From an uncultured Rhodopila sp. (GTDB taxonomy: Bacteria > Pseudomonadota > Alphaproteobacteria > Acetobacterales > Acetobacteraceae): a DNA stretch of 64,000 nt. Location: positions 24,711 to 88,710 of the forward strand of contig CAINOE010000116.1 of NCBI GenBank assembly GCA_903851415.1. The letters are read 5' to 3'. This document shows positions 1-8,826 of the stretch, piece after piece; the first letter of the stretch is position 1; every line of letters starts with the position of its first letter. The translations under genes were made by a program, and so were the position numbers. The notes beneath the pieces are model-generated. The model searched no databases and had not been told where the DNA came from. It worked only from the letters and a program-made list of their open reading frames with translations.

Positions 1-1509
1 CACGATACGCTCAATCATGTCCGGCGCATCGGTTGGCGCTCCGTGGTGCAGGCGCATGAGGCTGCCTGGGCGAGCCGCTGGCACAGCAGCGATGTGCAGA
101 TCGCGGGCGACGCTGCGGCGCAGCGGGCGGTGCGGTTCGCCGCCTATCATCTGAACAGCGCGGCCAACCCCGCCGATGAGCGGGTCTCGATCGGGGCGCG
201 GGCGCTGACCGGGGAGGGCTATCACGGCCATGTCTTCTGGGACACCGAGATATTCCTGCTGCCATTTTATATCCTGACCTGGCCCGAGGCGGCCCGCTCC
301 CTGCTGATGTATCGCTTCCATACTCTCGACGGCGCCCGCGCCAAGGCCGCCCGGATGGGCTGGCGCGGCGCGCTGTATGCCTGGGAATCGGCGCTGACCG
401 GCGCGGAGATGACCCCGGAGCGGCTGAAGGACCAGAACGGCAACTGGGTCGACGTGCTGTGCGGCACGCAGGAGCAGCACATCAGCGCGGACGTCGCCTA
501 CGCGGTCTGGCAGTATTGGCACACTACGGGAGACGACCGGTTCCTGCTGGAGGCCGGGGCGGAGATTTTGCTGGAGACCGCGCGCTTCTGGGCCAACCGT
601 GCGGTGCCGGAGGCGGACGGGTTTTGCCACATCCGGGGAGTTATCGGACCGGACGAAAACCACGAGCATATCGACGACAACGCCTTCACCAATGTCATGG
701 CGCGCTGGAACATCCGCCGCGCGCTGGATGTGGCGGAGATGCTGCGGCAACGTTGGCCGCAGCATTGGGTCGGCTTGTCCCGGCGGCTCGGCATCGATGA
801 CGCGGAACTGCGGCAATGGGCCGGCGTGACCGAAAGGATTGTGACCGGGTTCGACGCCAAGACCGGGATGTATGAGCAATTCGCCGGCTTTTTCGATCTT
901 GAGGACATCGATCTGGCGCCCTTTGCGGATCGAACGGCGCCGGTGGAAGTTCTGCTGGGGCAGGAGCGGACACAGAACGCGCAAGTTGCCAAGCAGGCCG
1001 ATGTCGTGGCGCTGCTGGCGCTTTTGCCGGAGGAGTTTCCGGGAGATTCGGGTCTGCGGAACTTCCGGTATTATGAGCCGCGGTGCAGCCACCGCAGCTC
1101 GCTGAGCCCGGCCATGCACGGGCTTGTCGCCTCCCGGTTCGGCGATGCCGACATGGCGATGCGCTTCTTCAGGCAGACCGCGGCGATCGATCTCGGCGAC
1201 AGGCCTGGTCCGGTGGATGAGGGCGTCCACATTGCGGCGCTCGGCGGGATCTGGATGCTGGTGGTGTTCGGCTTCGCCGGGTTATCGGTGCGCGAGGATG
1301 GCATCGCGCTGGACCCTCGGTTGCCGGAAAGCTGGGACACCATCGCATTCAGGGTTCAATGGCGCGGCCGATGCCTTCACCTCAGCGCTCATCGGCGGCG
1401 CCGGATTGTCGAGGCAACGCTGGAGGAAGGCGAGCCGATGATGGTGACCATTCGCGGCGAGCGGCGTGAAATCAGCCGCGATCAGGGGCTGAGCGTGGCT
1501 ATCGGATAA
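1..1509 (+). CDS. Glycoside hydrolase family 65 phosphorylase/hydrolase, C-terminal part
   Basis: The reading frame is open from base 1, so the gene begins outside the window; about 502 residues are visible. GH65 enzymes (maltose, trehalose and kojibiose phosphorylases) cleave alpha-glucosides in the cytoplasm. The family signature is clear: WDTEIF followed by LPF near the start, the long (alpha/alpha)6-barrel region, and the motif GPDENHEH, which corresponds to the general-acid glutamate region of the family (usually PDEYHE). The tail (WRGRCLHLS...EGEPMMVTIRGE) matches the C-terminal beta-domain. The substrate cannot be told. The gene stands alone on this side and is followed by an inverted repeat and a convergent regulator gene. 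Confidence 0.88.
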   Translation, partial: HDTLNHVRRIGWRSVVQAHEAAWASRWHSSDVQIAGDAAAQRAVRFAAYHLNSAANPADERVSIGARALTGEGYHGHVFWDTEIFLLPFYILTWPEAARSLLMYRFHTLDGARAKAARMGWRGALYAWESALTGAEMTPERLKDQNGNWVDVLCGTQEQHISADVAYAVWQYWHTTGDDRFLLEAGAEILLETARFWANRAVPEADGFCHIRGVIGPDENHEHIDDNAFTNVMARWNIRRALDVAEMLRQRWPQHWVGLSRRLGIDDAELRQWAGVTERIVTGFDAKTGMYEQFAGFFDLEDIDLAPFADRTAPVEVLLGQERTQNAQVAKQADVVALLALLPEEFPGDSGLRNFRYYEPRCSHRSSLSPAMHGLVASRFGDADMAMRFFRQTAAIDLGDRPGPVDEGVHIAALGGIWMLVVFGFAGLSVREDGIALDPRLPESWDTIAFRVQWRGRCLHLSAHRRRRIVEATLEEGEPMMVTIRGERREISRDQGLSVAIG

Positions 1510-1533
1510 TCCGCGGCGTTGATTGTCGTCGTG

Positions 1534-1596
1534 GCCGGGCTCGTCCGGGCCACCTATCGCCGAACATGCTGAAACAGGTGGCCGGACAAGCCCGGG
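1534..1596. repeat. Intergenic inverted repeat, long type
   Basis: Arms at 1534-1554 and 1576-1596 are near-complementary (left contains GGGCTCGTCC, right contains GGACAAGCCC). They sit between the GH65 gene and the convergent regulator gene, so the repeat may act as a bidirectional terminator. A second copy with the same core lies at 35979-36049. Confidence 0.6.
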
Positions 1597-1620
1597 GAGG
1601 GCGATTCCGAGTCGTAGCTT

Positions 1621-2358
1621 TCAGGCGTGAACCGCTGTGGGAACCCGCGCCGCAGGTATGCCCTCCGGGTCCAGCCGATAACCGCCGCCTTCCGTAACCA
1701 GCAGCCGGGCGTTCGCCGGATCCGGCTCAATCTTCTGGCGCAAGCGGTAGATATGTGTTTCCAGCGTGTGCGTGGTGACCGCGGCGTTATAGCCCCACAC
1801 CTCGTTCAGCAGAACCTGCCGAGCCACGGACCGGGTGCCGGCGCGGTAGAGGAACTTCAGGATCGCCGCCTCTTTTTCCGTCAGGCGGATGCGGCGGTTC
1901 TTCGCGGGTTCCTGCAAAAGCTTGGCGGCCGGGCGGAAAGTGTATGGCCCGATGGTGAAGACCGCGTCCTCGCTGTTTTCGAAGATCCGCAACTGCGCAC
2001 GCAGACGCGCCAGCAGCACGGCCAGCTTGAACGGCTTGGCGATGTAGTCGTTCGCGCCGCAATCCAGCCCCTTGACCACGTCGTTCTCGCCGTCGAGGCC
2101 GGTCAGCATGATGATGGGCATGCGCTGACCCTGCTTGCGCAGCTTTGCGCAGAGGTCGCGGCCGTCGCCATCCGGCAGGCCGACGTCCAGGATCACGGCG
2201 TCGAAACGGGCATCCTTGGACGCCAGCCGCGACTCCGCCTCTTGCACCGATGCGGCCTCGGTCGCCACGAATTCCCCATCGACCGCCAACTGGTCGACCA
2301 GGGTTTCGCGCAGAGCATCGTCGTCATCAACGATCAGGACGGGGCGTTCTGCCGACAT
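1621..2358 (-). CDS. OmpR/PhoB-family response regulator
   Basis: A 245-residue two-domain response regulator. The N-terminal receiver has the acidic pocket (VDDDD at 10-14), phospho-acceptor Asp58 in LDVGLPDGDG, the conserved Thr in MLTG, and Lys in AKPF. The C-terminal winged-helix DNA-binding domain (about 130-230) has the typical LTEKEAAILKFLYR and THTLETHIYRLRQKIE segments. No histidine kinase gene is adjacent, so it is an orphan here. It is a clear paralogue of the regulator at 10761-11504, with nearly identical stretches in the output domain. The start has an AGAGGA-type ribosome binding site just upstream. Confidence 0.93.
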   Translation of the reverse strand: MSAERPVLIVDDDDALRETLVDQLAVDGEFVATEAASVQEAESRLASKDARFDAVILDVGLPDGDGRDLCAKLRKQGQRMPIIMLTGLDGENDVVKGLDCGANDYIAKPFKLAVLLARLRAQLRIFENSEDAVFTIGPYTFRPAAKLLQEPAKNRRIRLTEKEAAILKFLYRAGTRSVARQVLLNEVWGYNAAVTTHTLETHIYRLRQKIEPDPANARLLVTEGGGYRLDPEGIPAARVPTAVHA

Positions 2359-2715
2359 ACGCTAGTTCCTCTTTGTCAGTTTTGAACGTGGCCGGGTTTC
2401 TGCCCGCGTTCTGATTGGCTCCTGGAAGGCGACATCACTCTATACGTTTCCGAAAGAGGACAAAATCGTATACGTCCTCGATATCAAGTCCTGGTTAATC
2501 ACAAGATAGCGCGCCTGCCCGGCACAACGCCGAGTCAAAAATCTCTCCGAATCCGATCATATCACCTATATAGGAGCTCGTGACGTGCAATCATCGCTTG
2601 GCGCAGCGATTTTCAGCTTGAAGGTTGGTAGTGACGGCAATCTGGCCCCAATGTTACACGATATTGCAGCGTCCGCGACCGGATTTGCGCGTCGCAATAC
2701 AACCTCCGGCCTGCA
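2359..2715. promoter_or_regulatory. Divergent intergenic region between the response regulator and ribA
   Basis: This 357-base gap is less GC-rich than its surroundings and must hold promoters for the two divergent genes. It contains an inverted repeat with arms GAGGAC (2456-2461) and GTCCTC (2474-2479) around a central GTATAC, a possible operator. I could not assign clear -35/-10 boxes. Confidence 0.4.
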
Positions 2716-3834
2716 ATGTCCGCTGACCATGCTACCGCCGAACGAGTTCGGTCGAGCCTCCGGCAGATCCATCGCGGGGCATCGGACCTGCGCCGGGGCG
2801 TGCCCGTCATCCTGAGCGGACCGTCGCCGTTACTGATCATGGCGGCGGAGACCGCTGGCACCGGCGGTCTGGAGGAACTCGAAAGCGTTTCGGGCAGCGA
2901 AATCGTGTTGATCCTCGCACCCGCCCGGGCAGCCGCCATCCTGCGTGCTCCAATGCCGGCGCATGCGGACGCGGTCGCTGTCACCCTGCCGTCGTCGCTG
3001 CGTAAAATCGATGTTTTCCAAACCCTTGTAGACCCGACCGCGGCGCAGCTTCCGGTGCGGGAGACGATGAAGCTCGCCGCTGAACCCGCCGCCGCCGCCG
3101 CCCTGCGCCTCGCCAAGATCGGCCGGCTGCTGCCGGCGGTGGTTGCCGCGGCGCTGCCCGAAGGGTCGGCGACCCGCCTGGCCGGGCATGGAATCATCGA
3201 GGTCCCGGCCTCCGAGGTGCTGGACTATGCCAGCGACGAGGTCGCCGGCCTGAGACAAATCGTCTCGGCGCACGTGCCCTTGAACGGCGCTCCCGACAGC
3301 CGCGTGGTTGCATTTCGCACCGAGGGTTCGGCGATTGAACATCTAGCGATTGTGATCGGGCGCCCGCAGGATCGCGCGGCGCCGCTGGTCCGAGTCCATT
3401 CGGAATGCTTCACCGGAGACTTGCTGGGCAGCCTTCGCTGCGACTGCGGCGAACAACTCCGGGGCGCCATCGCACGCATGGCCGAGGACGGTGCCGGCGT
3501 TCTGCTTTACCTGGCGCAGGAGGGGCGGGGAATCGGTCTTATCAACAAGTTGCGCGCCTATGAGCTGCAGGATCGCGGGCTGGATACGATGGACGCGAAC
3601 AGGGTACTCGGCTGGGGCGCGGATGAGCGGAATTTTCTCGTCGGCGCGGCGATGTTGCAGAACATGGGCATAAGGCGCGTGCGGCTGCTGACCAATAATC
3701 CCGACAAGCTGGAGGCGATGGAGGCCTGCGGCATCGAAGTGGCCGGGCGCGAGCCGCATCTGTTTGCCGCCAACGGCGTTAATGACGAATATCTTGCCAC
3801 CAAGGCGTCCCGCTTCGGTCACATGCTTGACTAG
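2716..3834 (+). CDS. ribA: GTP cyclohydrolase II with N-terminal extension
   Basis: Opens the imidazole ring of GTP to give the first committed intermediate of riboflavin synthesis. The last 200 or so residues carry the family hallmarks: the zinc site with Cys in SECFTGD and the CDCGEQL pair, the GRGIGL loop and LTNNPDK near the C-terminus. At 372 residues it is much longer than E. coli RibA (about 200); the first 170 residues do not show the acidic active-site motif of the RibB (DHBP synthase) domain found in RibBA fusions, so they look like a degenerate or unrelated N-terminal domain. No other rib genes are adjacent. Confidence 0.9.
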   Translation: MSADHATAERVRSSLRQIHRGASDLRRGVPVILSGPSPLLIMAAETAGTGGLEELESVSGSEIVLILAPARAAAILRAPMPAHADAVAVTLPSSLRKIDVFQTLVDPTAAQLPVRETMKLAAEPAAAAALRLAKIGRLLPAVVAAALPEGSATRLAGHGIIEVPASEVLDYASDEVAGLRQIVSAHVPLNGAPDSRVVAFRTEGSAIEHLAIVIGRPQDRAAPLVRVHSECFTGDLLGSLRCDCGEQLRGAIARMAEDGAGVLLYLAQEGRGIGLINKLRAYELQDRGLDTMDANRVLGWGADERNFLVGAAMLQNMGIRRVRLLTNNPDKLEAMEACGIEVAGREPHLFAANGVNDEYLATKASRFGHMLD

Positions 3835-3891
3835 AAGGCTGATGTATGGGGCGTCCTGCTTATCCTGGACCGGGGCCGTTTCCGCGGCTAA

Positions 3892-4179
3892 ATGTCTGAG
3901 CCACTTTCGCACGAGACCCTGATGACACCGATCGAAGTCGACCGTCTGCAAACCTATCTGCGCAAGTTGTTCGGCAGCGAGCGGATCAAGGTCGTCTTAC
4001 CGCCGCGCAAGGGCCTGTCCATCGAGTTCTCCGTCAATGACGAGACGATCGGCACCGTGCACAAGGACGTTGACGACGGGGAGACGTCGTATTCGATCCA
4101 TCTGACCGTGCTGGAGGAGGATCTTCCGGCGCCCCGTCCCGTCGCAAAGGCTGCGACCGCGGCACCCGGGCGGCGCTAG
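3892..4179 (+). CDS. DUF3126 family protein
   Basis: A small cytoplasmic protein of unknown function, typical of alphaproteobacteria. The core (EVDRLQTYLRKLFGS, then IGTVHKDVDDGETSYS) matches my recollection of the DUF3126 family, followed by an Ala/Pro-rich tail. The start is uncertain: the ATG at 3892 gives 95 residues, but an internal ATG at 3922 gives MTPIEVDRL, closer to the usual family N-terminus; neither has a strong ribosome binding site. It lies 57 bases after ribA on the same strand and may be co-transcribed. Confidence 0.8.
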   Translation: MSEPLSHETLMTPIEVDRLQTYLRKLFGSERIKVVLPPRKGLSIEFSVNDETIGTVHKDVDDGETSYSIHLTVLEEDLPAPRPVAKAATAAPGRR

Positions 4180-4303
4180 CGGTAGATCTTCATGGCCGGA
4201 CTGTTGTCCGGGTCAACGGCCGCCGAGCGGGATGTCAGGGCCGCGACGATCCCGGCCATCACAAGACGGCAATCGGCCGAATCCAAGAGATCGATCGTGC
4301 CGA

Positions 4304-5710
4304 TCAACCCGCCGGCCAGACCGGAGGGTGAAACCCGGGTGCCGCGGCCGGACGCGCCCAATAAGGTGGTGTCTCAGTCATTTGCACGACCGGCTTGAGA
4401 TGCTTAAGCCGCCCGTGCGGGGTATCGCTCACCATCGACCAGCGATCCAGTTCATCCGCCGTGAACTCCGTCGCGACACCCGACAGGCTGGCGGCCGGGA
4501 CCTCCCCCATATCGACAAGCCATTTGCCGACCTGAGCCAGGGAGATCCGCACCAGCCAGCTCCCGCCCTCGGTCACGCGCCGGTGCAGCGCCACCATCGC
4601 GCCGAACGCCATCAGATAGCCGGTGCAGTAGTCGATCGCGGAAACCGGATAGAATTGCGGCCCCGGCGCCTTGCCGGGGACAAGCTCAGCCTGGCGCAAG
4701 GTGATGCCGCTGACGCTTTGCACGACCGTGTCGAAACCGCGTCGCGCCGCCCACGGCCCGGTATGGCCGAACGCGGACAGCGACACATAGATCAACCCTG
4801 GCCGAATCGCCCTCAGCGCCTCGGGCGACAAGCCGCGCGCGGCCAGCGTGCCGGGCCGGTAGCCCTGGGAAAACACGTCGGCCCACCGCACCAGCCCGCG
4901 CAGCGTCTCAACATCGCGCTCATCGCGCAGATCGAGATGCGTGGACAGCTTGCCGTGGCCGGTGTCGAACTCCTGGTGCCCGAGGTTCGGCAGATGCGGC
5001 GCGGTGATCTTCATGACGTCCGCGCCGTGCTCTGCCAATGTTCGCGCGCAGGTTGGGCCGGCCAGGACCCGCGTCAGGTCGAGCACGCGGATGCCCGACA
5101 GCGGACGGTTGCCCGGCGGTAACGGCTCCGGCGGACTGTCGCCCATGCGCAGGATCTCGAGCAGCGGCAGGGCAGCAACGGCGGCGGCCTGCGGGTGCGC
5201 CGCCCATTCCTCTTGCGTCCTGACCATGCCGCCGGCCCCGCCGGCTTCGATGATCGCCTCCTCCAGTTCGGCCGCATCCCACTGCGATACCGCCCGGGCG
5301 ACGGCATCGCGCTCTTCAGCCACGCCGAGCACATTCAGTGCAGCGGCGCGGTGGTTCGGGAAGTTCGCATGGATGTAGCTCCAGCGTCCGTTCCGGGCGG
5401 GATAGGCGCCCATGATCGCGTTGCGTGACGTCGGGACGCCAGCGTCCCCCACCGTCAGGTAATGGCCGCTTCGCAACGATGCCGCGGCCTGGCGCAGATT
5501 CACCGAGATCTGCTGCTGCAGGCCGGTGCGGGTTCGCCATAGCTCCGCTGCCGCCAGCCCGGTGGCGGCCAGGGAAGCCGCGCCAGCCTGTCCGACGCGG
5601 AATGGCGTCGGCAACACCGGATCGGCGCCCCCCGTGAAGGTCACGCCATTGCAAGGCTCGGTTCGCAGCGCTGTGCTCGAGAGAATCGTGCGTAGGGCGA
5701 CGTATGGCAT
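4304..5710 (-). CDS. Class III (CaiB/BaiF-type) CoA-transferase
   Basis: Enzymes of this family move CoA between organic acids (formyl-CoA:oxalate, carnitine, alpha-methylacyl-CoA and related reactions). The protein shows two family-type repeats, with the characteristic RVLDLTRVLAGPTCARTLAEHGADVMKI segment and the FSQGYRPGTLAARGLSPEAL region that follows. The ATG at 5710 is preferred because GGAAGG lies about nine bases upstream; an ATG at 5743 would add 11 residues. Predicted length 468. The substrate cannot be predicted. It ends in a convergent arrangement with the DUF3126 gene. Confidence 0.88.
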   Translation of the reverse strand: MPYVALRTILSSTALRTEPCNGVTFTGGADPVLPTPFRVGQAGAASLAATGLAAAELWRTRTGLQQQISVNLRQAAASLRSGHYLTVGDAGVPTSRNAIMGAYPARNGRWSYIHANFPNHRAAALNVLGVAEERDAVARAVSQWDAAELEEAIIEAGGAGGMVRTQEEWAAHPQAAAVAALPLLEILRMGDSPPEPLPPGNRPLSGIRVLDLTRVLAGPTCARTLAEHGADVMKITAPHLPNLGHQEFDTGHGKLSTHLDLRDERDVETLRGLVRWADVFSQGYRPGTLAARGLSPEALRAIRPGLIYVSLSAFGHTGPWAARRGFDTVVQSVSGITLRQAELVPGKAPGPQFYPVSAIDYCTGYLMAFGAMVALHRRVTEGGSWLVRISLAQVGKWLVDMGEVPAASLSGVATEFTADELDRWSMVSDTPHGRLKHLKPVVQMTETPPYWARPAAAPGFHPPVWPAG

Positions 5711-5863
5711 GAAGGCAATCCTTCCGTTGCCGCCCCGGAGCATGCTCCAGCGCGGCCGCCACTAACCGGCCAATCGGCTCCGCCGGGTTGCGCCGGGCCA
5801 TGACGAATGTGGAAAATGCCGTGCTCCGCGCAAGCCTCTGCCCCGGCAGCCTTGGGGATCGTC

Positions 5864-7021
5864 CTATTCCTCCAGCGGCTTTTGCCGAAGCTTCGCATAC
5901 ACCGCCTCTTGCTCCGGCCGCGGAGTCTTCCAATCGGGCTCCAGGGTACCGTTCGGATTCTGTCCAGCCAGATTGCCCCAGGCCCACCAATCGGTCGAGA
6001 GTCCCTGGCCGCCCTCGCCGAGTCTCAGGCCGTCCGGGCCGGTGCCGTTGAAATACGGAACCACCGTGGCGGCCCAGGCTTTGCTGCCCGGGCTGGACAT
6101 CGATGCTCCCATTTCGCCGATAAACACCGGCGCGAGGTTCTCGTTGACGATCCAGCCCCAGAACTCGTTCATCCGCCTGATCAGGCCCGGTCCGGAGTCG
6201 ATCTTCTGGCCGCTGATCTCGCCGGGATATTCGTGCACCGAATAAACCAGCTTGCCCGGCACGTTCAGCGTCAGCGGGTCATTCCGCACACCGCGGCAGT
6301 CGCTATTCGGCGGCTCCACGATGATCAGCTTGTCCGGATCGATTGCCAGGATCGCGTTCCCGGCGCGCAGATACATCGAGCGGATGTCCCGGTCGGAGCC
6401 GCCGCCCCAGACGCTCATGCCCGGCCATTCCAGCGGCTCATTGCGCAGGTCGTAGCCGATGATCGTCTGGTTGCCAGCGAAGTGCCGGGCAACCGCCTCC
6501 CAGTCCCTGATGAATTTGGCGTCGGTGGTGGTGCCGCGATTGCCGCCGCCGTCGGTGCCGTCGGACGCGCCGCCCAGGTCGTACCACAGTCCGTTCCGCT
6601 GCTGCGCGCCCCAGTTGTCGCGGTCGCTGTGCCCCGGCTCGTTGGTGTGGTTGTCGAGGATCATCCGCAGGCCGGCATCGGCCGCCGCCCGGGCGATGAA
6701 ATCGATCTGCTTCAGGTTCTCCTCCATGGTGGCGTTCACCCAGGAGAACCGGATGCAGTTGAAGCCGTGCGAGGCCATCAGGCGGGTCTGGATTTCAAGC
6801 AGGATATGCGAGTTGACCTCGTTCCAGCCGACGCAGGCGAGCCGCACGTTCCGGCCATGCCGATCGACGATCTGATTGCCTTTGGTGCTGAGAGGACCGG
6901 AGGGCAGGAGCGTCGGCAGCGGCAGCGGGGCCGCATTGGCCGAAGCGGGTAGCGCCACGGCAACGCAAGCGAGCACGGGCATGCTGCTGAGCATCCGCAC
7001 GAGGCAATCTCTGACTTTCAT
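5864..7021 (-). CDS. Secreted glycoside hydrolase family 5 (cellulase-like)
   Basis: A 385-residue exported glycosidase. Residues 1-30 form a signal peptide ending ASANA. The GH5 pattern is visible: NEVN and RFSW early in the barrel, the acid/base Glu195 in DLRNEP, the VHEYPG motif near 261-266, and the nucleophile Glu302 in FIGEMG. The start ATG at 7021 has GGAGAT seven bases upstream and is the only one that puts the signal peptide at the N-terminus. The reaction is probably endo-hydrolysis of a beta-linked glucan or mannan; the exact polymer cannot be told. Its promoter must lie in the gap shared with the divergent ribbon-helix-helix gene. Confidence 0.9.
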   Translation of the reverse strand: MKVRDCLVRMLSSMPVLACVAVALPASANAAPLPLPTLLPSGPLSTKGNQIVDRHGRNVRLACVGWNEVNSHILLEIQTRLMASHGFNCIRFSWVNATMEENLKQIDFIARAAADAGLRMILDNHTNEPGHSDRDNWGAQQRNGLWYDLGGASDGTDGGGNRGTTTDAKFIRDWEAVARHFAGNQTIIGYDLRNEPLEWPGMSVWGGGSDRDIRSMYLRAGNAILAIDPDKLIIVEPPNSDCRGVRNDPLTLNVPGKLVYSVHEYPGEISGQKIDSGPGLIRRMNEFWGWIVNENLAPVFIGEMGASMSSPGSKAWAATVVPYFNGTGPDGLRLGEGGQGLSTDWWAWGNLAGQNPNGTLEPDWKTPRPEQEAVYAKLRQKPLEE

Positions 7022-7215
7022 TGTATCTCCTGCCAATAGAAAACGCATGGCGAAGCGGACCAACGCCGGTGTGGCGGAATTTGCAACAAAACTCCTGGTG
7101 GTACACGCAACCGGGAGGGCGGGTGGTTTCGGCCAATCATCACCCGCGTGGCCATGACGATGGAATAAAGGGCCCCCGCCCGCACCTCCTTGTAAGCACA
7201 GCTGTGCCATCCATA

Positions 7216-7235
7216 TACCATCCCCATGGATGGTA
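7216..7235. promoter_or_regulatory. Perfect inverted repeat upstream of the ribbon-helix-helix gene
   Basis: Arms TACCATCC (7216-7223) and GGATGGTA (7228-7235) are perfectly complementary with a four-base spacer. A further CCATCC half-site lies at 7208-7213. Position and symmetry fit an operator bound by the ribbon-helix-helix protein encoded immediately downstream (autoregulation), which is inference. Confidence 0.5.
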
Positions 7236-7240
7236 GCTCG

Positions 7241-7669
7241 ATGGCAAACCCGAACAACGCTCTCCCCGACTCCCGTCAGCGTATCGCCGACAGCGAGAAG
7301 ATCACGATCAACCTTGGCTTCGTCGATCTCGGCCGCATCGACCTGATGGTGCAGGACGGCTTTTACTCCAACCGCACGGACTTCATCCGCACGGCAATCC
7401 GCAACCAGCTCGACCGTCACGCCGACGTCGTCAGCCAGTCGGTGACGCGGAAGGTGCTCGACCTCGGGCTGCGCCATTTCAGCCGCGCAGACCTCGAGGC
7501 GGCACTGGACGCCGGGCACAGGCTGGAGATCAAGGTGCTCGGCTTGGCCAGCGTCGCCAGCGATGTAACCCCTGAACTGGCGCGCGCGGCGATTGCCTCC
7601 GTCACGGTGCTCGGCGCCCTGCATGCCACCCCCGAAGTCCGCGCGGCACTGGCCGATCGGCTGCATTGA
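7241..7669 (+). CDS. CopG/ribbon-helix-helix transcriptional regulator
   Basis: A 142-residue DNA-binding protein. The ribbon-helix-helix fold is suggested by EKITINLGFVDLGRIDLMVQDGFYSNRTDFIRTAIRNQL (beta strand, then two helices with the turn at GFYSNRTD). The C-terminal half is a helical region with no recognised ligand domain. I chose the ATG at 7241 because GGATGG sits seven bases upstream; an ATG at 7226 would add five residues but lies inside the inverted repeat and has no ribosome binding site. Its stop is 20 bases before the esterase gene, so the two are very likely one operon and the regulator probably controls the esterase. Confidence 0.82.
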   Translation: MANPNNALPDSRQRIADSEKITINLGFVDLGRIDLMVQDGFYSNRTDFIRTAIRNQLDRHADVVSQSVTRKVLDLGLRHFSRADLEAALDAGHRLEIKVLGLASVASDVTPELARAAIASVTVLGALHATPEVRAALADRLH

Positions 7670-7689
7670 GACAACTGAAAGCGAATGCG

Positions 7690-8751
7690 ATGAACAAGAT
7701 CCTGCCGCCGGAGATGCTCGAAGCCGCCCGGCTGACCAAAGCCGGGCAGTTGAAGGAGGCGACCGCGTTGCTGCAGCAACTGCTCAACCGGCGCCCCACG
7801 CCTGCGGCAGAAAGCGCCGAGGCGCCGGGGGTTCTGTCCCGCGTCGGCGATTGGCTGAAGCGGCACATCCACGACGAACCGGCCCCGGCGCCGGAACACA
7901 CCCGATCGGAGGCCGGGCAGTTCCTGACCAAATCCTTCAGCAACCATTTCGGCACCCGCCCTTACAAACTGTACATCCCGCGCGGCTACCACGGGCAGAA
8001 GGTGCCCTTGATTGTCATGCTGCATGGCTGCACCCAATCGCCTGACGACTTCGCCGCCGGCACCGGCATGAACGCGGCGGCCGACGGAGCGGTCTGCCTC
8101 GTCGCTTATCCGGGCCAGACGCGCAAAGCCAATATGCAGAAGTGCTGGAACTGGTTCAGCGCCGCGGACCAGCAGCGTGACGCGGGTGAGCCGTCGCTGA
8201 TCGCCGGAATCACCCGGGAGATCATGCATGACTACGCCGTCGATCCGCGGCGGGTCTACATCGCCGGCCTTTCCGCCGGAGGAGCGGCAGCTTCGGTAAT
8301 GGGCAACACCTATCCCGACCTGTATGCAGCCGTCGGCGTGCACTCGGGGCTGGCCTGCGGCGCGGCGCGCGATATGAAAACAGCCTTCGCGGCGATGCAG
8401 CACGGCAGCGCGGGGGCTCCGGCGGCCCGGCACGTCCCGGTGATCGTGTTCCATGGCGACCGCGACACTACGGTCAACCCGCGCAACGGAGACGCCGTGG
8501 CCGCCCAGGCGGCGCGGGGCGAGTCGCTGAGGACCCATACCCGGGAAGGCCACGCCCCCGGCGGATACCGCTACACCCGCACGGTCATGACCGATGCTCC
8601 GGGGCACACCGCGATCGAGCAATGGACGGTGCACGGCGCCGGCCATGCCTGGTCCGGCGGCCATCCGGCCGGGTCGTTCACCGATCCCAAAGGGCCGGAT
8701 GCGACGAAGGAGATGCTGCGCTTCTTCCTGGAGCATCCGCGCCGCGCATAG
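7690..8751 (+). CDS. PHB-depolymerase-family esterase (LpqC-like)
   Basis: A 353-residue alpha/beta-hydrolase of the poly(3-hydroxybutyrate) depolymerase/esterase family. The catalytic set is visible: LHGCTQSPDDFA oxyanion region near 111-122, nucleophile Ser195 in AGLSAGG, an acidic residue in VFHGDRDTTV, and His in GAGHAWSGG near the end. The first 60 residues are a helical segment (LTKAGQLKEATALLQQLL) also seen in this subfamily; there is no signal peptide, so the enzyme appears cytoplasmic. Activity on intracellular PHB, on short esters, or on plant feruloyl esters are all possible. Confidence 0.87.
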   Translation: MNKILPPEMLEAARLTKAGQLKEATALLQQLLNRRPTPAAESAEAPGVLSRVGDWLKRHIHDEPAPAPEHTRSEAGQFLTKSFSNHFGTRPYKLYIPRGYHGQKVPLIVMLHGCTQSPDDFAAGTGMNAAADGAVCLVAYPGQTRKANMQKCWNWFSAADQQRDAGEPSLIAGITREIMHDYAVDPRRVYIAGLSAGGAAASVMGNTYPDLYAAVGVHSGLACGAARDMKTAFAAMQHGSAGAPAARHVPVIVFHGDRDTTVNPRNGDAVAAQAARGESLRTHTREGHAPGGYRYTRTVMTDAPGHTAIEQWTVHGAGHAWSGGHPAGSFTDPKGPDATKEMLRFFLEHPRRA

Positions 8752-8826
8752 TAGGTCCCACGCGGTCGTTACTCATCAAACCGAACCAAACCGGGCAAGC
8801 ATGGCGCGCGGCACGGGGGAACGGTG

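Noticed and set aside
4232..5122. Frame antisense to the CoA-transferase
   Set aside because: Composition is that of a shadow frame and the CoA-transferase motifs are on the other strand.
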